Assembly: GCF_030849505.1 (NCBI RefSeq)
Contig: NZ_JAUJFI010000026.1
Location: 1-45,006 of the forward strand
Reading direction: 5' to 3'
Source: Azospirillum isscasi
GTDB taxonomy: Bacteria; Pseudomonadota; Alphaproteobacteria; Azospirillales; Azospirillaceae
Length of the DNA: 45,006 nt
Shown here one piece after another: positions 42,969 through 45,006 of the stretch (position 1 is its first letter; the number at the start of each line of letters is the position of its first letter). The notes below the pieces were generated by a model. That model saw nothing but the letters and a program-made list of their open reading frames with translations, was not told the DNA's origin and ran no database searches. Both the position numbers and the translations under genes were made by a program.

Positions 42969-44087
42969 ATGCTCATCGGTGTGCCGACGGAGATCAAAAA
43001 CCACGAATACCGCGTCGGGCTGACTCCGGCCTCGGTCCGCGAACTGGTTCATCACGGCCACACAGTGCTGGTGCAGACGGGGGCCGGTGCCGCCATCGGA
43101 CTGGAGGACGAGCAATACGAGGCCGCCGGGGCGGACATCGCACCGGACGCCGCCACCGTCTTTGCCCGCGCCGAGATGGTGGTGAAGGTGAAGGAACCCC
43201 AGCCCAAGGAATGCGCGATGCTGCGCCGGGGGCAGATTCTGTTCACCTACCTGCACCTCGCCCCCGATCCGGAGCAGACGCGGCGGTTGCTGGAGTCCGG
43301 CGCCGTCGCCATCGCCTACGAGACGGTGACCGACGCCCGCGGCGGCCTGCCGCTGCTGGCGCCGATGAGCGAGGTCGCGGGGCGTATGGCGGTGCAGGCC
43401 GGCGCCCATTGCCTGGAGAAATCGCAGGGCGGGCGCGGCGTCCTGCTGGGCGGTGTGCCCGGCGTTCCGGCGGCCAAGGTGGTGGTTCTGGGCGGCGGCG
43501 TGGTCGGGACCAACGCCGCCCGCATGGCCATGGGGCTGGAGGCGAAAGTCGTCGTCATCGACAAATCGCTGCCCCGCCTGAAGGAGTTGGATCTGCAATT
43601 CGGTGCGAAGCTCCAGACGCTTTATTCGACCGTGGACACGATCGAGGAGCATGTGCTCGACGCCGATCTCGTGATCGGGGCGGTTCTGGTGCCGGGAGCG
43701 GAGGCGCCGAAGCTGGTGACCAGGGCCATGGTGTCGCGCATGAAGCGGGGCGCCGTGGTGGTGGACGTCGCCATCGACCAGGGCGGCTGCTTCGAGACCT
43801 CGCACCCCACCACGCACGCGGAGCCCACCTATCTGGTGGACGGGGTGGTCCACTATTGCGTCGCCAACATGCCGGGAGGGGTCGCGCGGACCTCGACCTT
43901 CGCGCTGAACAACGCCACCCTGCCCTTCACGCTGGCTCTGGCCGACCAGGGTTACCGTGCCGCGCTGGGGCGCGACCCGCATCTGCGCGCCGGGCTGAAC
44001 ATCCATGCCGGCGCCGTCACTTGCAAGGCGGTGGCCGACGCCCAGGGGCTGCCCCACCAGCCGGCGGAGGAAGCGCTGCGGCTGTAG
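42969..44087 (+). CDS. ald: Alanine dehydrogenase
   Basis: 372-aa NAD-dependent enzyme converting L-alanine to pyruvate, ammonia and NADH. Blocks are [38 protein letters not shown], the catalytic H in [19 protein letters not shown], the NAD loop [19 protein letters not shown], and [20 protein letters not shown]. The length is typical of the family (about 370). Of two nearby ATGs I chose 42969, because GGAGG is then six bases away; the one at 42963 would abut it. A weak GGGGCT/AGCCCC hairpin follows the stop. The long AT-rich leader hints at regulation, perhaps by an Lrp-type factor, which is unproven. Confidence 0.95.
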   Translation: MLIGVPTEIKNHEYRVGLTPASVRELVHHGHTVLVQTGAGAAIGLEDEQYEAAGADIAPDAATVFARAEMVVKVKEPQPKECAMLRRGQILFTYLHLAPDPEQTRRLLESGAVAIAYETVTDARGGLPLLAPMSEVAGRMAVQAGAHCLEKSQGGRGVLLGGVPGVPAAKVVVLGGGVVGTNAARMAMGLEAKVVVIDKSLPRLKELDLQFGAKLQTLYSTVDTIEEHVLDADLVIGAVLVPGAEAPKLVTRAMVSRMKRGAVVVDVAIDQGGCFETSHPTTHAEPTYLVDGVVHYCVANMPGGVARTSTFALNNATLPFTLALADQGYRAALGRDPHLRAGLNIHAGAVTCKAVADAQGLPHQPAEEALRL

Positions 44088-44183
44088 GGGCTTTCCTCAA
44101 CCTCAGCCCCCATCGCGAGGTGGGCGGCAGCGAGAGTCCGCGCGGGTGGAGCCTGGCCGATGGCGCAGACATGGGACCAGGTT

Positions 44184-44861
44184 TCAGTCCGGCGGGAGCC
44201 GCGAGAACCGGAAATCGCAGTGGCTCGCTCCCCCAGCCAAGGTTTGTGTCCTCTCCAGGTGAATGCCACGTGTTGCATAGGCGTCGAAATCGAGCCCGCA
44301 GATGTTCGGCAAAATGTCCTTATCCCCATGGCGAGCCGCGAATTTGCAGAAGCCACAGGCCTTGTAATTGATGCCGAATTCAAAACTGTCGCCCGGACCC
44401 GGTTCGATGAAGTCGTAGACGAAATCGTCCGGAAACTGTTCCTGATGGCTTCGTTCCGCCTGTTCACGCAGAAAAGCCTGATTCTCCGACGACATGAATT
44501 GACGCCCCGCGGCGAGGCGTTCGGCTTCGGGCACGGTGAGCAGTTGGGCCTTGTAGGTTTCCCGCTCGACATCGCCGATCACGGACGGCGGCACGCCGTG
44601 CCGCCGGAGGACCCGGCTGATGGCCATGAAGCCTATGAGACGCATGAAGAAGTCGCTCATGCGACTTGCCACGCCCCCGACATAGGGCATCTGGGCGAGC
44701 ACGATGCCAAACTCGTCCATCACCTCCCGCTTGATCCCGCCGACATCGGATGGACGCAAGATCTTGCACAGCATCGTCTCGGCAATATCGAGGCGGTGGC
44801 GCATGGCGGCTTCCATTGCACCGCGATGCGACTCGTAAAAGGGATGGATGGTTTCAGCCAT
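44184..44861 (-). CDS. L-2-amino-thiazoline-4-carboxylate (ATC) hydrolase family protein
   Basis: 225-aa protein of the ATC-hydrolase family, which opens the thiazoline ring of L-ATC on the way to cysteine. It begins [20 protein letters not shown]. The conserved C-terminal part has [38 protein letters not shown] and the final SHCDFRF. Cys in NYKACGFC and NICGLD may be catalytic or metal-binding. AAGAAGG lies upstream of the ATG at 44861. It follows by 28 bp the end of an ABC permease gene on the same strand, suggesting one operon for uptake and breakdown of a thiazoline or amide compound. The enzymatic call is by family only. Confidence 0.75.
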   Translation of the reverse strand: MAETIHPFYESHRGAMEAAMRHRLDIAETMLCKILRPSDVGGIKREVMDEFGIVLAQMPYVGGVASRMSDFFMRLIGFMAISRVLRRHGVPPSVIGDVERETYKAQLLTVPEAERLAAGRQFMSSENQAFLREQAERSHQEQFPDDFVYDFIEPGPGDSFEFGINYKACGFCKFAARHGDKDILPNICGLDFDAYATRGIHLERTQTLAGGASHCDFRFSRLPPD

Positions 44862-44889
44862 TGGATACCTTCTTAAAGTCATTCCCGGC

Positions 44890-45006
44890 TCACGGGCGCT
44901 TTCCACCGAACCGGGCGGCGATTTCCCCGACGATGCCGCGGCGGAAGACCAGCACGCAGACCACGAAGATCGCGCCGATCACCACCGGGACCGGCATGCT
45001 GGTGGC
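44890..45006 (-). CDS. C-terminus of a branched-chain amino acid-type ABC permease (LivM-like), partial
   Basis: The last 38 codons of a gene running in from the right edge. They encode a final membrane segment (PVPVVIGAIFVVCVLVFRRG) and the IVGEIAARFGGKRP tail, ending in TGA at 44890-44892. A last helix followed by RRGIVG is typical of LivM-type permeases. Too little is visible to name a substrate. The ATC-hydrolase-like gene lies just downstream. Confidence 0.6.
   Translation of the reverse strand, partial: ATSMPVPVVIGAIFVVCVLVFRRGIVGEIAARFGGKRP

Overview
The window looks like chromosomal DNA of a high-GC alphaproteobacterium of the Rhodospirillales, most likely an Azospirillum relative. 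This is inferred from the very GC-rich codon use, a DUF2497/PopZ-like N-terminus, an NDUFS4-type complex I subunit, the aapJQMP amino-acid transporter, a phasin and a form II CO-dehydrogenase-like cluster. No strain is claimed. I see no insertion sequence, prophage, integrase, CRISPR array or rRNA operon. Almost all of it reads as ordinary core and metabolic genome.

Layout. 0-3 kb: a PopZ-like N-terminus at the edge, then on the minus strand pcm, a one-domain rhodanese and tolC, with clear hairpin terminators. 3-4.5 kb: tRNA-Cys and tRNA-Asn, each with its own sigma70-like promoter, then three small uncharacterised genes. 4.6-11 kb (plus strand): an HtrA-like PDZ protein without a catalytic triad, a Nudix hydrolase, cysteine synthase, AlaX, mercaptopyruvate sulfurtransferase, two GNATs and a DMT exporter. 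11-16.5 kb (minus): a HisC-like aminotransferase and aapJQMP. 16.8-18.4 kb (plus): metC and hisI.

18.4-20 kb is the most interesting stretch. Two tandem intergenic units each have an FNR/FixK-type box, a -10 element, a shared 26-nt sequence with a CCCUCCC core and an intrinsic terminator. The spacing is identical to the base in both, so they read as a pair of oxygen-regulated small RNAs with an anti-Shine-Dalgarno seed. Next come a DUF6460 gene, a cluster of DnaA-box-like sites, and a minus-strand block tRNA-Pro / NDUFS4-like gene / tRNA-Arg.

20-27 kb: a solo glycosyltransferase-like fragment, a DUF192 protein, a pair of coiled-coil membrane genes, an HDAC/AcuC-like deacetylase, a DUF1194 von Willebrand protein, a universal stress protein and an NhaD-type antiporter. 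27-30.5 kb (minus): a TAXI-type TRAP transporter (binding protein, fused permease, DUF1850 protein). 30.8-39.5 kb (plus), divergent from it: coxS-coxL-coxM, then moxR/coxD, coxE, two XdhC half-proteins and a molybdopterin-binding/MocA fusion. This gives a molybdenum hydroxylase together with its assembly factors. The large subunit has AYRGAGR (form II), so CO need not be the substrate.

39.5-45 kb: a class I glutamine amidotransferase, a periplasmic 5'-nucleotidase, a phasin, alanine dehydrogenase behind a long leader, an ATC-hydrolase-family protein and the C-terminus of a LivM-like ABC permease at the right edge.
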